Assembly (NCBI RefSeq): GCF_001556045.1
Contig: NZ_LSIC01000219.1
Span: 11,003 to 75,002 of the forward strand
Length of the DNA: 64,000 nucleotides
DNA from: Bradyrhizobium sp. CCH5-F6
GTDB lineage: Bacteria; Pseudomonadota; Alphaproteobacteria; Rhizobiales; Xanthobacteraceae
Reading direction: 5' to 3'
Part shown: one piece after another, positions 52,456 to 61,930 of the stretch
Layout of the letters: every line of letters starts with the position of its first letter
Numbering within the stretch: the stretch's first letter is position 1
Notes under the pieces: generated by a model
Seen by the model: only the letters and a program-made list of their open reading frames with translations
What the model was told of the DNA's origin: nothing
Database searches by the model: none
Made by a program: the position numbers and the translations under genes

Positions 52456-55400
52456 CTACCAGGCGTATCTGAGCGAGCCCTCAGCGGAGACGCCGCGTGC
52501 GGCGCCTGCCAATTCTCCGCTCACCCGGGCGCCAAGCGTCACGTTGTTGACGAAGCGCAGCTCGGCGCCGGAGGACAGCAGGGCCGAATCCTTCGGTGCG
52601 GCCGCGCCGCAGACGGTGAAAGCCGATCCCGGCAGCGCTTGAAACACCGCGCCCATGGCCCGCTCGGTGTTGGTGTCGTGCACCCATGCGAGCTGCGAAC
52701 GCAGGGACAGCGTTGCATCAGCACCAATGGCAACTGTCTTGTCGAACCGGCTTCCGAGCTCGGTCCGAAGGCTGGCGGTGCTGCGCGAGGCGTAGGCGAG
52801 CGCGAACGCGCCGTTGCCTGACGCCGAGACCTCGCTGTACGCCGGCGTGGAGAAGCTTTGTGCCTGCAAGGCGGCATAGGGGGTGATGCCGACGAACTGC
52901 GTCGCCACCCGGTAACCCGCCTCGATGCGTCCGGCGAAGGTCTGGCCGTTGACGCGCGCATTGAGCTGGTCGATGCTGGCGAGATTGACGGTGCGGTTCG
53001 TGCTGATGTCGTTCCAGGCATAGGCCAGCGCGCCGGAGAGATAGGCGGCTCCCGCCTTGTGCGTGCCATAGGCGCCGATCTGAAACACGTCGCTCCGCCC
53101 GCTGCCGAGGCCGTTGCTCAGGCCCCAGTTCGTGCCGCCGCCACCCAAGGCGAATCCCAGCACCGTATCGGCGCTGGCCCGATAATCGGCGCCCGCGACC
53201 ACTCCATAGGTTCGCGGCGTCACGTCATGCGAGCCGAGCACGGCGCCTTCGCCGTTGACCTTGCCGGCGCTGCCATAGCTGCCGCCCCACACGCCCCAGC
53301 GCCGATCGAGCGCGGACTGAGACTCGCGCGCGGCGCGGGCCGGGGAGACTGCCGCATAGGCCGACGCGAATGCCGGCGGCACGCGGGACTCGTCGGCATA
53401 GCCGATGGCGCCGCCATTCGCAGCCGGGCCGCCGAAGGCGGAATGACCGGTGTTGGTGAGCAGCGAGACGAATCCGTTCATGGACTGGAACGCGGTCGTC
53501 GCGGCGCCGGTCGCCACCTCGCCGGACAGGCTGTCCAGCGCGGATGCGAGCGCGGCGCCGGACAGCGAGAAGATCGGGGTGAAATTGCCGGAGGCCGCTC
53601 CGCCGTTCATTGCGGCGTCGATGCCGCCCGCCACGTTGCGCTGGTTGATGGTGCCGTTGGGAAGCGCGCCGGCGAGGGCCACCCGGTCCACCGTAATCAA
53701 GGCATTGTTGGCATCGTAATCGAGATGAGCCGCGATCGAGCCGGAGAGATTCAAGCCGGAGAACGTTCCGCTGAGGCCGCCGGTCGCCGTCAGGATCACG
53801 AAGCTCTGTCCGACCACGAAGCCGCCGCCGAGCTGGACCGCGCGCACGATGCCGCCGGTCAGCGTCGCCGTGCCGTAGACGACGGTCTTGTCGGCGCCGC
53901 CGGAGGCCAGGTTGACCTGGTAGATGCCGCCGAGGCTGAGGCTTCCGTTGACCGTGACGGTGCCCGTGGGAACGAAGGTGCCCGTGCTGGTGAATGCCAG
54001 CGTGTCGCTGTTGAACTCGGTGCCGTTGCCGGCGTTCAGGATACCGGTGTTGGAGAGGGTGGTGCTGCCGCCACCGAAATAGTTGATGCCGGTCGTGGTC
54101 CAGGTCCCGTCGTTGGTGATCGTATTGGATCCATTCCCGAGCGAGATCAGGCCGTAGATGGTGCCGCTGTTAGTGATGGTGACGGGCTGCGTGCCGCTGG
54201 TGGCGATGATGGCCGAGCGTGTGTCCGGCGCCGCGAGCGTGCTCGTGATGACAGCGCCGGCGGCGTTGTCGATCGAGATCGTGCCGTTCGAGGAGACGTT
54301 CACGACGGCGTCAGGGCCAGCGCCATACAGCGAGCCGTGGTTGGTGACGGTCGTCGTGCCGGCGTTGGCCGTGCTGATGATGGCGGAGCCGCTCGCCGAG
54401 TTCACCACGCCGTTCGTCGCGATCGTGACGCTTCCGTTGCCGCCCGAGGCGGTGCGGATGGCGGTCTGCGTCGCATAGACGTCAGCCGTCGTGACGTCGA
54501 TGGTGCCGGCGCTGGTGTGGACGAGAATTCCGGTACCGACGATCGGCGTGGCGGCAAGCCCGATCGAGCCGCCGGTCTGGTGCACCGTGGCATTGCCAGT
54601 GCCCTGCTGATCCAGATTGAGGGCGCCAGATCCGAAATTGGTCGATGTGAGCAGGGTGCCGCCGCTCATGTTGAAGATGAGGTTGCCCGAACCGTTGCCA
54701 TAGAGCGCAACTGCCGTCGAATAACCCGAGACTGTTCCACCGGTGACGGTCACGGTCTGGTCACCGGATCCCCCGCTGGAGGCCGTGATTCCAGAACCTT
54801 GGGCCGCGGTGATGTCGAAGCCGGACGTGATGTTCGCGGTTCCGTCGCCCAATTGCAGCGTGTAGATGCCGGAGGTCAGGGCATTGATGCTCGCGCCCGG
54901 GGCGATCGTGAAGTCGGTGCTGCCGGAAACGAAGATGCCATATCCCACGTTGCTGATGGCGCCGACACCGGTGATGAACACGCCGCCGCTGCCGTAGGTC
55001 CGGACGTTGATGCCGGTTTTATTCGCAGCACCAGAACCGACTCCCGTGATGGAGCCGGTGCGATTGACGGTCACGGTACCGGCATTGGCCCCTTGCTCGA
55101 TATCGATGCCATCGCCGGAGGTGCCCGTAATGACGATGTTGCCGCTGCCGCCGATGGTGATGTTGCTTGCGCCGCTGTTCGCGTTGAGCGTGTTCACCGA
55201 GACGCCGGTTCTGCCGGAAATGTTGCCGGTCCCGTCGAGCAGGATATTGACGGGGCCATAGGATTGAAGAGCGACGCCGGTGCCTGCGCCGATCGAGCCC
55301 GTGTTGGTGATATCGCCGTTGACATGCGCGGTGAGATCGCCCGTCGCGGAGGTACTCTGCGAGAACAGCATCAGCGAGGCGATACCGGTGCCGTCGATCG

Positions 55401-55821
55401 TCGCCCCGCTGGCGCTGTTGTAGGTAATCGCACCGGTGCTGGTTAAGAGGGAAAGCCCGCCGAACACGACGTTGGAGGTCTGGTTGACGGCGCCGTTATT
55501 GGTGAAATTGATGCCTGAGCCATCCTCGGACGTGTTGATCACGAGGCCATAGCCGCTGACGGTGACGCCGCTGGCGATCTGGCCGGTGACGTTGCCGCCG
55601 GTGGTGAATTCCTGGGTGTCGTCGTTCGACGACGGCGTGGCGGCGTCGGTGTTGGTGTTGTGAACGGTCACGGTGTCGGCGGTGCACGACACGGTGTTGG
55701 GGGACGAGGTGACGTCGCAGTTGGCCGCAGCCGGGCCGGCGCTCCAGATCGTTGCCAGGGCGGTCATCGACAGCAGCGCGCCGGAGGGCCGGAAGCGCGA
55801 ACCTTTACCTTTGTATTCCAA
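52456..55821 (-). CDS. Type V secretion autotransporter with beta-helical passenger
   Basis: An 1121-residue autotransporter. A signal peptide covers residues 1-33, and Cys35 and Cys46 follow. A passenger of about 40-830 is rich in Gly, Thr, Ser, Asn and short repeated strands (NITIGGSGNIVITGTSG-type), folding as a beta-helix. The C-terminal barrel (about 850-1121) ends in RYAW, the Trp-ending signal for BAM. Start is TTG 55821, with GGGGAAG seven bases before. Adhesion is likely, but no catalytic motif is seen. It is divergent from the LytS-LytTR genes, which could control it. Confidence 0.9.
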   Translation of the reverse strand: MEYKGKGSRFRPSGALLSMTALATIWSAGPAAANCDVTSSPNTVSCTADTVTVHNTNTDAATPSSNDDTQEFTTGGNVTGQIASGVTVSGYGLVINTSEDGSGINFTNNGAVNQTSNVVFGGLSLLTSTGAITYNSASGATIDGTGIASLMLFSQSTSATGDLTAHVNGDITNTGSIGAGTGVALQSYGPVNILLDGTGNISGRTGVSVNTLNANSGASNITIGGSGNIVITGTSGDGIDIEQGANAGTVTVNRTGSITGVGSGAANKTGINVRTYGSGGVFITGVGAISNVGYGIFVSGSTDFTIAPGASINALTSGIYTLQLGDGTANITSGFDITAAQGSGITASSGGSGDQTVTVTGGTVSGYSTAVALYGNGSGNLIFNMSGGTLLTSTNFGSGALNLDQQGTGNATVHQTGGSIGLAATPIVGTGILVHTSAGTIDVTTADVYATQTAIRTASGGNGSVTIATNGVVNSASGSAIISTANAGTTTVTNHGSLYGAGPDAVVNVSSNGTISIDNAAGAVITSTLAAPDTRSAIIATSGTQPVTITNSGTIYGLISLGNGSNTITNDGTWTTTGINYFGGGSTTLSNTGILNAGNGTEFNSDTLAFTSTGTFVPTGTVTVNGSLSLGGIYQVNLASGGADKTVVYGTATLTGGIVRAVQLGGGFVVGQSFVILTATGGLSGTFSGLNLSGSIAAHLDYDANNALITVDRVALAGALPNGTINQRNVAGGIDAAMNGGAASGNFTPIFSLSGAALASALDSLSGEVATGAATTAFQSMNGFVSLLTNTGHSAFGGPAANGGAIGYADESRVPPAFASAYAAVSPARAARESQSALDRRWGVWGGSYGSAGKVNGEGAVLGSHDVTPRTYGVVAGADYRASADTVLGFALGGGGTNWGLSNGLGSGRSDVFQIGAYGTHKAGAAYLSGALAYAWNDISTNRTVNLASIDQLNARVNGQTFAGRIEAGYRVATQFVGITPYAALQAQSFSTPAYSEVSASGNGAFALAYASRSTASLRTELGSRFDKTVAIGADATLSLRSQLAWVHDTNTERAMGAVFQALPGSAFTVCGAAAPKDSALLSSGAELRFVNNVTLGARVSGELAGAARGVSAEGSLRYAW

Positions 55822-56015
55822 CGCGTTTCTTCCCCGTCATCGCATGGCACCGGACGGCCTGCGACCGGCCGGTTGAATCGGAGGCGACAACACATCATCG
55901 GCTGGACCGTCGCTATCGGGATTCGACGAACCGGGCAGGATCGGCGATGAAGCGGGCCGGTCCGTGGGGACAAGGCGGCCGGGGGCCGATATCTTCCGGT
56001 GCCTGAAGGGAGCAA

Positions 56016-57098
56016 ATGGTCGGGATGCGCGACTTCGATCGATGGAATGTGAGGGGAGACCGGTGCTCCTGGCCCTTGGCCATGGTCGGCATTTGCCTGC
56101 TGACGGCTCTCGGCACGCTGGTGCGCATGGCCCATTTCCAGGACTTTCCGCGTGCCTTCCTGATCAGTGCTCTGGTCGATCCCCTGACGCTGCCGATCGT
56201 GCTTGCACTCCGGCCGGTGTTCCTGCGGCGGCATTTCGAGTCCGGCTTTCAGGTGTTGCGGATCCTTCTCCTCAACACGCTGCTCTGCATCGGGGCCGCC
56301 TTCCTGCTCACCTGCTGGGTCAGGCTGGTGACCAACGTGACCGGCTGGCACGTCCCGAACTGGGGAACGCTTCAGTCGTGGGCGGTGCCGTGGGTCTATT
56401 ACAGCATCGTCTTCGCGGGTTGGCGCTTTGCGCAATTCTGGAGCGCCGCGGAGCTTGCGGTCCACGCCGAGAAGCAGCGCGCCGCCGCGGCGGAAGCCGA
56501 AGCCCTCAAGGCCGAGCTTCGCCATCTCCGCCATCAGCTCGACCCGCATTTTCTCTTCAACGCGCTGAACGGGATCGCCGTGGAGATCGAGGATCATCCG
56601 GATGCGGCGGTGGGCATGGTGCGTGAACTGGCGGCCTATTTGCGCTATTCGCTCGATCAGCGCGACCGGACCGTCACCTCGATCGGATTGGTGTTCGATG
56701 CGGCGCGCTCCTATCTCGAATTGCAGAAGGCCCGCTTTGGTCCCGAACTCGACTACAGGCTGGTCTCGGACGAGCCGTCGCGCCGACGGATGGCTCCGAG
56801 CTTTCTACTGCAGCCGCTGGTGGAGAACGCGGTGAAACATGGCCTAAAGGGGGGCCAGACGCCCGTCGAGGTCGCCATCGAAGCGGAAGCGAACGAGGCG
56901 GAACTGCAGATCAGGGTTTCGAGTCCCGGCGTGCTCCGGCCTGACTGGGAGCGCGCCGGCGATCCCGGTGTCGGCCTGTCGGTCCTGACGAGGCGGCTGC
57001 AACTGCACTATCCCGGCCGGCACGACTTCATGCTGCGCCAGATCGGCGAGCGTGTGGTTGCCACGTTGCGATTGAGAGGGGAGCCATGCTCCGTGTAG
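56016..57098 (+). CDS. LytS-type sensor histidine kinase
   Basis: A 360-residue kinase. Four or more membrane helices fill about 20-140, followed by a short coiled coil (145-170). The His_kinase motif LDPHFLFNALNGIA has the phosphoacceptor His178, and an HATPase with LVENAVKHGLKGG and GDPGVGLSVLTRRL follows. AAGGGAG precedes ATG 56016. Its stop overlaps the response regulator start by 13 bases, so the two are coupled. The stimulus is unknown. Confidence 0.92.
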   Translation: MVGMRDFDRWNVRGDRCSWPLAMVGICLLTALGTLVRMAHFQDFPRAFLISALVDPLTLPIVLALRPVFLRRHFESGFQVLRILLLNTLLCIGAAFLLTCWVRLVTNVTGWHVPNWGTLQSWAVPWVYYSIVFAGWRFAQFWSAAELAVHAEKQRAAAAEAEALKAELRHLRHQLDPHFLFNALNGIAVEIEDHPDAAVGMVRELAAYLRYSLDQRDRTVTSIGLVFDAARSYLELQKARFGPELDYRLVSDEPSRRRMAPSFLLQPLVENAVKHGLKGGQTPVEVAIEAEANEAELQIRVSSPGVLRPDWERAGDPGVGLSVLTRRLQLHYPGRHDFMLRQIGERVVATLRLRGEPCSV

Positions 57099-57844
57099 CG
57101 ATCGTCGACGACGAGGCGCTGGCCCGGCGGGGCATGCGGCGACTGCTCGAGAAGCACCAGCAGATCGAGATAATCGGCGAGGCCGCCTCGGCGAAGCTTG
57201 CCGTCGATATGATCCGCGCCGAACGCCCCGATGCCGTGTTCCTCGACATCGAGATGCACGGCGAAAGTGGATTCGACCTCCTGCAGGAGCTGGAGCATGC
57301 GCCCGACGTGATCTTTGTCACGGCGCACGACCGCTACGCGGTCAAGGCCTACGACTTCTCCGTGCTCGACTATCTCCTGAAGCCCGTCGATCCGGACCGG
57401 CTGGCGGCGGCGATCGTCAAGCTGGAAAAGGCGCAAGCCGCAAGGCAGGCGCTCCTGAAGAGCCAGACGCCGACCTTGCGGTTCAGGACCGGTCGGCGGA
57501 CGGTGATCCAGCGGATCGATGCCGTCGCAGCCATGCGTGCCGAAGGCGACTATACGCGCGTCTTCCTGGCCAACGGTCCGGCCATCCTGGTCAACCAGTC
57601 GCTCGGCAAGTTCGAGGCGCAGGCGCCGGCGCCGCCCTTCCTGCGCATCCACCGATCCCTGATCGTCAACATGGATCGAATCCGCGAGATCGAGACGATC
57701 GATCGCGACACCACGCATCTGAGGCTCGAGGGATGTGCCGAGCCGTTCGCCGTGGGACGTGCGAGCGCTGCCCGGATCCGCAAGCTCTATCCGGGACTGC
57801 CGCGTCGCGGGCCGACCTCGCCGGCCGATCGCGGCCGGCTCTGA
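57086..57844 (+). CDS. LytTR-family response regulator
   Basis: A 252-residue two-domain regulator. Receiver residues 3-120 include Asp8-Asp9, the phosphoacceptor Asp54 and Lys in LLKPVD. The LytTR DNA-binding domain covers about 135-240 (RFRTGRRTVIQRIDAVAAM, FLRIHRSLIVNMDRIREIE). It overlaps the kinase gene by 13 bases, so they are one transcript. LytTR regulators usually bind direct repeats upstream of adjacent envelope genes; the autotransporter gene is divergent and about 195 bases away. Confidence 0.94.
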   Translation: MLRVAIVDDEALARRGMRRLLEKHQQIEIIGEAASAKLAVDMIRAERPDAVFLDIEMHGESGFDLLQELEHAPDVIFVTAHDRYAVKAYDFSVLDYLLKPVDPDRLAAAIVKLEKAQAARQALLKSQTPTLRFRTGRRTVIQRIDAVAAMRAEGDYTRVFLANGPAILVNQSLGKFEAQAPAPPFLRIHRSLIVNMDRIREIETIDRDTTHLRLEGCAEPFAVGRASAARIRKLYPGLPRRGPTSPADRGRL

Positions 57845-58032
57845 TCTGGCACGATACTGCTTGCGCCGTAGAAGAGCGTCGAGCATATCGAGCTGTTCGA
57901 GCGCGCGCGCTGCTCAGCCTTGCCTGAGGCTTGCGTACAATCCCCAGATAATCCCGGTCCGTAGTCGCACAGGCTTCCCCTTGGCGCGAGACTCTGATTC
58001 GATCCTTCCACTTGAGTTCGGGAGGGAAGTGA

Positions 58033-58248
58033 ATGTCCTACACGATCGGATTCCAGGCCAAGGACCAGAAGGGCATTCTGGCGACCGAGGCGGCCACAGC
58101 CAATCAGGCCGTCGCCATCATTGCCGCGCTGCGGCAGAGCGCCGACGAAATAAAGTTCATCCGCTCGCCGCAGGAAGGCGAAATGGGCATCGAGATGCTG
58201 CTGCTGCTCGCCAAGGAAGAGGCCGAGGAGATGCCGCAGCGGGCGTAG
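58033..58248 (+). CDS. Small conserved hypothetical protein
   Basis: A 71-residue cytoplasmic protein with GGGAGGGAAGTG immediately before ATG 58033. It has two short strands and an amphipathic helix (ATANQAVAIIAALRQSADEIKFIR) then an acidic C-terminal tail. It resembles small rhizobial proteins of unknown role; no domain identified. Confidence 0.6.
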   Translation: MSYTIGFQAKDQKGILATEAATANQAVAIIAALRQSADEIKFIRSPQEGEMGIEMLLLLAKEEAEEMPQRA

Positions 58249-58327
58249 CCGCTGCTAAACGCGGAATTGCGAGGTCTTGTCGCAAGCGGGACTGACCTCG
58301 CATCTGCTTTCGGCCGATATTCACTGA

Positions 58328-58993
58328 TCAGCGCGCATCCCGTGCCAGCGCGCGTGGCTTTGCCTCGACCTTTCCCGCCGTCAGCGCCATCGTCGCCACG
58401 CTGACCACGCGCGCGACCACGTCCTCGACGTCGTCGAGATCGCATTGGCCTTCCGACAGCTTCGTCAGCCGCTCGCTCTCGCGGATGGTGTGGTGCGCCA
58501 TCGCGAGCGCGAAGTTCAGGCCCCAGTAGATATCGACGTCGCTGCGCTCGGGCAGGGCGCGGCGCATCGCGCCGGCGAATTTCCGCAAATGGTCGATCTC
58601 GCGGTTCTTGATGCGGCGGATCGGCGGCACGGATTCGATCGAAGCGCGGATCATGAAGCGCGCTGCGGTGGAGCGCTGGTTCGCCGGACCGAGGCAGCCG
58701 CGCAAGGTCGGCCCGACCAGCGCGCGCAAGATCACCTCGATCGGCGCGCGGCCGCCGCCTTGTTCCTCCGCCGCCTTCAACTCGCGCAGGCGTTCACGGT
58801 TGGTGGCGATCGAGCGCGTCACGAACAATTCCGCGATCAGTTCGTCCTTCGAGCCGAAATGATAGTTCACCGCGGCCAGGTTGACATTGGCCTCCGCGAC
58901 GATGTCGCGCAGCGTCACGTCGCCGAAGCCGCGATCGGCATAGAGCCGTTCGGCAGCGGCAAGAATGGCAGACCTCGTATGATCGCTGGCCAT
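58328..58993 (-). CDS. TetR/AcrR-family regulator
   Basis: A 221-residue repressor. The HTH is at about 8-54 ([20 protein letters not shown] then [17 protein letters not shown]). The ligand domain is helical with conserved [16 protein letters not shown]. It is divergent from the acyl-CoA dehydrogenase gene, with an imperfect inverted repeat between them at 59020-59050 as the probable operator. It likely senses an acyl-CoA or related metabolite. Confidence 0.9.
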   Translation of the reverse strand: MASDHTRSAILAAAERLYADRGFGDVTLRDIVAEANVNLAAVNYHFGSKDELIAELFVTRSIATNRERLRELKAAEEQGGGRAPIEVILRALVGPTLRGCLGPANQRSTAARFMIRASIESVPPIRRIKNREIDHLRKFAGAMRRALPERSDVDIYWGLNFALAMAHHTIRESERLTKLSEGQCDLDDVEDVVARVVSVATMALTAGKVEAKPRALARDAR

Positions 58994-59019
58994 GGGGCCC
59001 TCAGGGAGGGGAGTTGCAA

Positions 59020-59050
59020 TTCAAACAGTTGTATGAAACTATCGTTTGAA
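59020..59050. promoter_or_regulatory. Candidate TetR operator between the tetR and acyl-CoA dehydrogenase genes
   Basis: TTCAAAC (59020-59026) and GTTTGAA (59044-59050) are perfect inverted 7-mers, 17 bases apart, and the inner GTT/AAC is partly symmetric. It begins 26 bases upstream of the TetR start and 154 bases before ATG 59204. The half-site TTCAAACnGTTT is typical of TetR operators of fatty-acid regulators. Binding is inferred. Confidence 0.55.
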
Positions 59051-59203
59051 GGTCGGGAAAAGTCAATCCGCTTGTCGGGATCCGTTCGCAACTGCGGCGG
59101 TCCGGGCTGCGTGGGCATGCGGCGCTTTCTGCGCTTGCGTGCCGCGTCCAGCGGGAGGACAGTCCGGCGCAAAAGCTTTCGAGAGAGAAACGAGGAGCGT
59201 CCC

Positions 59204-60439
59204 ATGGATTTTGATCTGTCCACCAAGCAGAAGGAATGGCTCGATCGCGTGCGGTCCTTCATGGCCAAGCACGTGCGCCCGGCGGTGCCGATCTACGACC
59301 AGCAGGACAAGGCGGGCGATCGCTGGAAGGTCATCCCGATCCTGGAGGATCTCAAGAAGAAGGCGAAGGCCGAGGGCCTCTGGAACATGTTCATGCCGCC
59401 GAACGAGCATGAAGATGATGAATTCCGCGGTGCGGGATTGACCAATCTCGAATACGCGCTCTTGTCCGAAGAGATGGGCCGCATCAGCTGGGCCTCGGAA
59501 GTGTTCAACTGCTCCGCGCCGGACACCGGCAACATGGAAGTGTTCATGCGCTACGGCACCAAGGAGCAGAAGCGCAAATGGCTGCGCCCGTTGATGGACG
59601 GCGAGATCCGCTCCGCCTTCCTGATGACGGAACCGGCCGTCGCCTCGTCCGACGCCACCAACATCGAGACCCGCATCGAGCGCGACGGCGACCACTACGT
59701 CATCAACGGCCGCAAATGGTGGTCGTCCGGCGTCGGCGATCCCCGCTGCAAGATCGCGATCCTGATGGGCAAGACCGACTTCAAGGCGGCCAAGCACCAG
59801 CAGCAGTCGCAGATCCTGGTTCCGCTCGACACCCCCGGCATCAAGGTCGAGAAGATGCTGCCCGTGTTCGGCTTCGACGATGCGCCGCACGGCCATGCTC
59901 AGGTGCTGCTCGAGAACGTGCGGGTGCCGAAGGAGAACATCTTGCTCGGCGAGGGCCGCGGCTTCGAGATCGCGCAGGGCCGCCTCGGTCCGGGTCGCAT
60001 CCATCACTGCATGCGCACCATCGGCAAGGCCGAGGAGGCGCTGGAGAAAATGGTGAAGCGGCTCACCTCGCGCACCGCCTTCGGCAAGAAGATCGTCGAG
60101 CATTCGGTGTGGGAGCAACGCATCGGCGAAGCCCGCACCAACATCGAGATGACGCGTCTTCTGTGCCTGAAGGCCGCCGACATGATGGACAAGGTCGGCA
60201 ACAAGACCGCGCAGGCCGAGATCGCCATGATCAAGGTCGCTGCGCCCAACATGGCGCTGAAGATCATCGACGAGGCGATCCAGGCCTACGGCGGCGGCGG
60301 CGTCTCGGATGAGGCAGGCCTTGCCAAGGACTACGCCCACATCCGCACGCTGCGGCTCGCGGACGGCCCGGACGAGGTGCACAACCGCGCCATTGCCAGG
60401 CTCGAGGTTCGGAAGTATGCAAACTCTCCCGCGCATTGA
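59204..60439 (+). CDS. Acyl-CoA dehydrogenase of the ACAD10/ACAD11 (LvaC-like) type
   Basis: A 411-residue flavin-dependent acyl-CoA dehydrogenase. Motifs [13 protein letters not shown] and [10 protein letters not shown] surround FAD, and [10 protein letters not shown] near residue 385 replaces the usual catalytic Glu region: the residue aligned with MCAD Glu376 is Asp387, as in ACAD10/ACAD11 proteins. It would act on 4-hydroxyacyl-CoA derivatives (phosphate elimination) rather than straight-chain dehydrogenation. ATG 59204 has CGAGGAG nearby. It is followed by the APH-type kinase gene, 149 bases away, with structured RNA between. Family assignment is firm, the substrate is inferred. Confidence 0.88.
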   Translation: MDFDLSTKQKEWLDRVRSFMAKHVRPAVPIYDQQDKAGDRWKVIPILEDLKKKAKAEGLWNMFMPPNEHEDDEFRGAGLTNLEYALLSEEMGRISWASEVFNCSAPDTGNMEVFMRYGTKEQKRKWLRPLMDGEIRSAFLMTEPAVASSDATNIETRIERDGDHYVINGRKWWSSGVGDPRCKIAILMGKTDFKAAKHQQQSQILVPLDTPGIKVEKMLPVFGFDDAPHGHAQVLLENVRVPKENILLGEGRGFEIAQGRLGPGRIHHCMRTIGKAEEALEKMVKRLTSRTAFGKKIVEHSVWEQRIGEARTNIEMTRLLCLKAADMMDKVGNKTAQAEIAMIKVAAPNMALKIIDEAIQAYGGGGVSDEAGLAKDYAHIRTLRLADGPDEVHNRAIARLEVRKYANSPAH

Positions 60440-60481
60440 GCGGGAGGGCCGGGAGGCGCTCCCGGCTTGACGAAACGAGAC

Positions 60482-60568
60482 GGCGTGATCCGCACCCGGA
60501 AATGACCGCTTGACGCAAGTGCGTCAGGCGGCACCCGTTAGGATCACGCCTGACCTGAACGGGTCAGG
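60482..60568. repeat. Nested inverted repeats in the ACAD-kinase intergenic region
   Basis: GGCGTGATCC (60482-60491) pairs with 60541-60550, enclosing TGACGCA-AG-TGCGTCA (60511-60526). CCTGACC (60549-60555) and GGTCAGG (60562-60568) form a second hairpin that overlaps the outer arm by two bases. It can fold into an extended or an alternative structure. No poly-T. It may end the upstream transcript or regulate the next gene. Confidence 0.6.
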
Positions 60569-60588
60569 ACTGAAGAGGGAGCGTCATC

Positions 60589-61647
60589 GTGGCTGACGGC
60601 GTCAGGAAAGACGAAGAATTCTCCGGCACCAAGCCGGTCGAGGAGCGGCATCGCTTCGACGAAATGCGGCTCGAAGCGTGGATGCGCGACAATGTCGAGG
60701 GCTTCGAAGGCCCGCTGGTCGTGCTCCAGTTCAAGGGCGGCCAGTCCAACCCGACCTATCGCCTCAACACGCCGAAGCGCTCTTATGTGATGCGCAGAAA
60801 GCCCTTCGGCAAACTGCTGCCGTCGGCGCATGCGGTCGACCGCGAATACCGCGTGATCGCCGCGCTCGGCAAGCAGGGCTTTCCGGTCGCGCGTGCTTAC
60901 GCGCTGTGCCAGGACGACAGCATCATCGGGGCCGCCTTCTACATCATGTCGATGGAAGAGGGCCGGGTGTTCTGGGATCCGACGCTGCCGAGCCAGGCGC
61001 CGGAAGATCGCCGCAAGATTTTCACCAGCAAGATCGAGACGCTGGCGAAGCTCCACATGTTCGATCCCGTCGCGATCGGCCTCGGCGACTTCGGCAAGCC
61101 CGGCAACTATTTCGCGCGCCAGATCGACCGCTGGACCAAGCAGTATCGCGCCTCCGAGACCCAGCACATTCCGGAGTTCGAAAAGGTCGCCGAATGGCTG
61201 CCGCGGACGGTGCCGGAACAGGCGCGCGTCTCGGTCGTCCATGGTGACTATCGCCTCGACAACATGATCTTCCACGCGACGGAACCGCGTGTGCAGGCGG
61301 TGCTGGACTGGGAGCTCTCGACGCTCGGCGATCCCATGGCCGACTTCACCTATCTCCTGATGCAATGGATCATGCCGGGCCTCGAGGGCGCCGACCTCAA
61401 GGCGCTCAACATCCCGAGCCTGGAAGAGGCCGCGCAGATCTACTGCAACGTCACCAAGATGACGGTGCCTGATCTGAACTGGTACTTCGCCTACAACCTG
61501 TTCCGCCTCGCCGGCATCACCCAAGGCATCGCCGGCCGCGTCCGCGACGGCACCGCCGCCAACGCCAAGGCCCTCGAATCCGCCAAGCGCACCGTGCCGC
61601 TGTCAAAGGCGTCATGGGAATACGCGCAGAAGGCAGGCGCGGTTTAG
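60589..61647 (+). CDS. APH-type phosphotransferase (ACAD10/11 kinase-like, LvaA-like)
   Basis: A 352-residue aminoglycoside phosphotransferase-fold kinase. The catalytic loop is HGDYRLDN (His218-Gly219-Asp220, Asn225) and the magnesium site is DWE (240-242). In human ACAD10/ACAD11 this domain is fused to an acyl-CoA dehydrogenase, and in the levulinate pathway of Pseudomonas the separate LvaA does the same step; here the two are adjacent genes. The likely reaction is phosphorylation of a 4-hydroxyacyl-CoA. GTG 60589 is the start, with GAGGGAG upstream. The substrate is an inference. Confidence 0.85.
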   Translation: MADGVRKDEEFSGTKPVEERHRFDEMRLEAWMRDNVEGFEGPLVVLQFKGGQSNPTYRLNTPKRSYVMRRKPFGKLLPSAHAVDREYRVIAALGKQGFPVARAYALCQDDSIIGAAFYIMSMEEGRVFWDPTLPSQAPEDRRKIFTSKIETLAKLHMFDPVAIGLGDFGKPGNYFARQIDRWTKQYRASETQHIPEFEKVAEWLPRTVPEQARVSVVHGDYRLDNMIFHATEPRVQAVLDWELSTLGDPMADFTYLLMQWIMPGLEGADLKALNIPSLEEAAQIYCNVTKMTVPDLNWYFAYNLFRLAGITQGIAGRVRDGTAANAKALESAKRTVPLSKASWEYAQKAGAV

Positions 61648-61658
61648 GGACGACCAAG

Positions 61659-61685
61659 GCGCGGCCGATGGCCGCGCTTTTCTTG
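61659..61685 (+). terminator. Intrinsic terminator of the kinase gene
   Basis: GCGCGGCC (61659-61666) pairs perfectly with GGCCGCGC (61670-61677) around GAT, followed by TTTTCTTGT. It lies 11 bases after the stop. Confidence 0.88.
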
Positions 61686-61749
61686 TGTCTTGACGCTCGT
61701 CTCTCGTGTCCCGGAGAAGTGCTGCTCCGCAGAGCCGGGGATCCAGTTC

Positions 61750-61817
61750 GTAGCCCGGGTGAGCGCAGCGATACCCGGGACAGTGGCCCCGCATGTCGCT
61801 TCGCTCATGCGGGCTAC
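61750..61817. repeat. REP-like palindrome, second type, copy 1
   Basis: GTAGCCCGGG at 61750 and GCGGGCTAC ending at 61817 are inverted, with a GAGCGCAGCGA-like inner segment. A related copy is at 63191-63268. These elements are common in Bradyrhizobium intergenic regions, from memory. Confidence 0.7.
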
Positions 61818-61835
61818 CTCTGTCTCCCACACTCC

Positions 61836-61919
61836 GTCATTGCGATCGAAGCGAAGCAGTCCAGAGTATCTCTACGGTGGCAGTCTGGATTGCTTCGTCG
61901 CTTCGCTCCCCGCAATGAC
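61836..61919. repeat. REP-like palindrome, diverged copy of the 78-bp element
   Basis: Starts GTCATTGCGA and ends CGCAATGAC, with GAAGCGAAGCAGTCCA inside. It is the same type as 17947-18024 and 63923-64000 but with several substitutions and 84 bases long. It lies between the kinase terminator and argE. Confidence 0.75.
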
Positions 61920-61930
61920 GAGGAGGGGCA

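Noticed and set aside
52858..55446. 862-residue plus-strand open frame opposite the autotransporter
   Set aside because: Repeats and low complexity of the autotransporter gene keep the other strand open; composition is Arg/Gly/Asp-rich and no start signals are seen.
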